Assembly: GCA_019745615.1 (NCBI GenBank)
Contig: JAIESZ010000321.1
Span: 1 to 43,605, forward strand
Reading direction: 5' to 3'
DNA: 43,605 nucleotides
From: Burkholderiaceae bacterium
GTDB lineage: Bacteria > Pseudomonadota > Gammaproteobacteria > Burkholderiales > Burkholderiaceae_C
This document shows positions 43,073-43,605 of the stretch, piece by piece. Under the pieces are notes generated by a model. The model did no database searches, was not told the origin of the DNA, and saw only the letters and a list, made by a program, of their open reading frames with translations. The stretch's first letter is position 1. Each line of letters starts with the position of its first letter. A program made the position numbers and the translations under genes.

Positions 43073-43396
43073 GCCTTGGACTACAGCCTGCGCCGCTGGA
43101 CGGCGCTGACGCGCTTTGCCGACAATAGCGACTGGCCCATCGACAACAACTGGGCGAAGAACCAAATGCACCCGATTGCCCTGGGGCGTAAGAACTGGCT
43201 GTTTGCCGGCTGGCTACGGGCAGGCCACCGGGCAGCGGCCATCATGAGCTTGATTCAATCGGCCCGGCTCAACGGCCATGACCCCTATGCGTACTTGTGC
43301 GATGTGATGACACGTCTGCCCACGACCAAGCAAAAAGATATTGCCAGCCTATTGCCGCACCACTGGCAGCCCAACGAAGCGGTTACCAGCGTCTGA
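43073..43396 (+). pseudogene. IS66 TnpC, C-terminal third
   Basis: About 107 residues: LRRWTALTRFADNSDWPIDN, then ALGRKNWLFAGWLRAGHRAA, then LIQSARLNGHDPYAYLCDV. The usual VENQIRP has become AKNQMHP. It abuts TnpB directly, so an internal deletion removed the rest of the transposase. Confidence 0.9.
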
Positions 43397-43432
43397 ATTC
43401 TGGGTCAAGGTGGGGGTTAGCTGCGCGCTTAC

Positions 43433-43605
43433 TTCACAACCTCAGACCAAGCTGAAGCTATTTCGCATTTCAAGCCCCGCACGCGGGAACGACTCACAGA
43501 GTCAATGCGTGAATCAACCTCAAAGGCGTTCACAACCTCAGACCAAGCTGAAGCTATTTCGCATTTCAAGCCCCGCACGCGGGAACGACTCACAGAGTCA
43601 ATGCG
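43433..43605. repeat. Tandem 96-bp repeat, cut by the window end
   Basis: The unit starting ttcacaacctcagacc begins at 43433 and again at 43529. The second copy is identical over its 77 visible bases. Each unit contains agcTGAAgct, cccgc-ac-gcggg and gactc-aca-gagtc mini-hairpins. It starts at the IS66 right end. The number of further copies is unknown. Confidence 0.85.

Larger units (their letters stand above)
42640..43432 (+). mobile_element. Deleted IS66-family element, right part
   Basis: In order: end of TnpA, a damaged TnpB, and the last third of TnpC, then the right terminal repeat ending gcgcgcttac at 43432. The left part of TnpA and most of TnpC, including its catalytic residues, are missing. 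Its last 74 bp are repeated at 35768-35841. Confidence 0.9.

Noticed and set aside
43433-43605. CRISPR array
   Set aside because: The repeated part is at least 77 bp and the whole 96-bp period is repeated, unlike 24-37-bp CRISPR repeats with unique spacers; no cas genes seen.

Overview
The window looks like an accessory defence island from a betaproteobacterium, most likely of the order Burkholderiales. I infer this from the overall protein style, moderate-to-high GC coding DNA, and IS3-, IS5-, IS66- and IS481-type remnants of a kind common in that group. No housekeeping gene, rRNA or tRNA was seen, so chromosome and plasmid cannot be told apart. The left edge is the 38-bp terminal repeat of a Tn3-family transposon. 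The right side is a patchwork of IS debris.

Layout. Positions 1-1700 hold the Tn3-type end, an AT-rich stretch, a 4 x 21-bp iteron-like array and one AT-rich hypothetical gene. From 28834 down to 1852 nearly everything is on the minus strand. In reading order this stretch holds a HipA/YjjJ-like kinase, an SNF2-type helicase (DrmD-like) and a very large PglX/DrmMI-like adenine methylase split by an 8-bp repeat. Next come a zinc-ribbon protein, a small membrane protein and a cargo block: HTH-PIN pair, duplicated methylase tail, thermonuclease lipoprotein, RelE/antitoxin pair, two exported or hypothetical proteins, orphan BrnA, an ADP-ribosyltransferase-like toxin pair, an AbiEi-like protein and a glutathione S-transferase. 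The stretch ends with a 2138-aa helicase (DEAD/H + DUF1998 + Vsr-like nuclease) and a UvrD-like helicase with a RelE-like N-terminus. I read the helicases and the methylase as one DISARM-like anti-phage system, in which DrmA-like and DrmB-like functions and a nuclease are fused into one polypeptide and TA/cargo genes sit between its two halves. This is inference from domains and context.

The most striking point is that the methylase reading frame is broken exactly at three tandem copies of CACGGGCA. Removing one copy restores a continuous ORF of about 1751 codons and rejoins the SAM-binding motif to the NPPW catalytic motif. This is a candidate phase-variation switch, or a recent slippage mutation.

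From 29 to 36 kb there are a DUF429-like gene, a long gene-poor stretch, a hypothetical gene, a 19-bp perfect inverted repeat, a flavin-reductase-like (PNPOx fold) gene, a leader resembling P4-like satellite elements with an IS3 OrfA-like protein, and an array of hairpins with TGAA loops. From 37.3 to 42.4 kb lies a compact ABC-three-component operon (Mrr-like nuclease protein, winged-helix middle component, Rad50-like ATPase with a CxxC hook). Convergent to it is an OLD-like AAA ATPase with a TOPRIM-like domain. This second defence module is bracketed by directly repeated 74-bp IS66 right ends. The window finishes inside a tandem 96-bp repeat.
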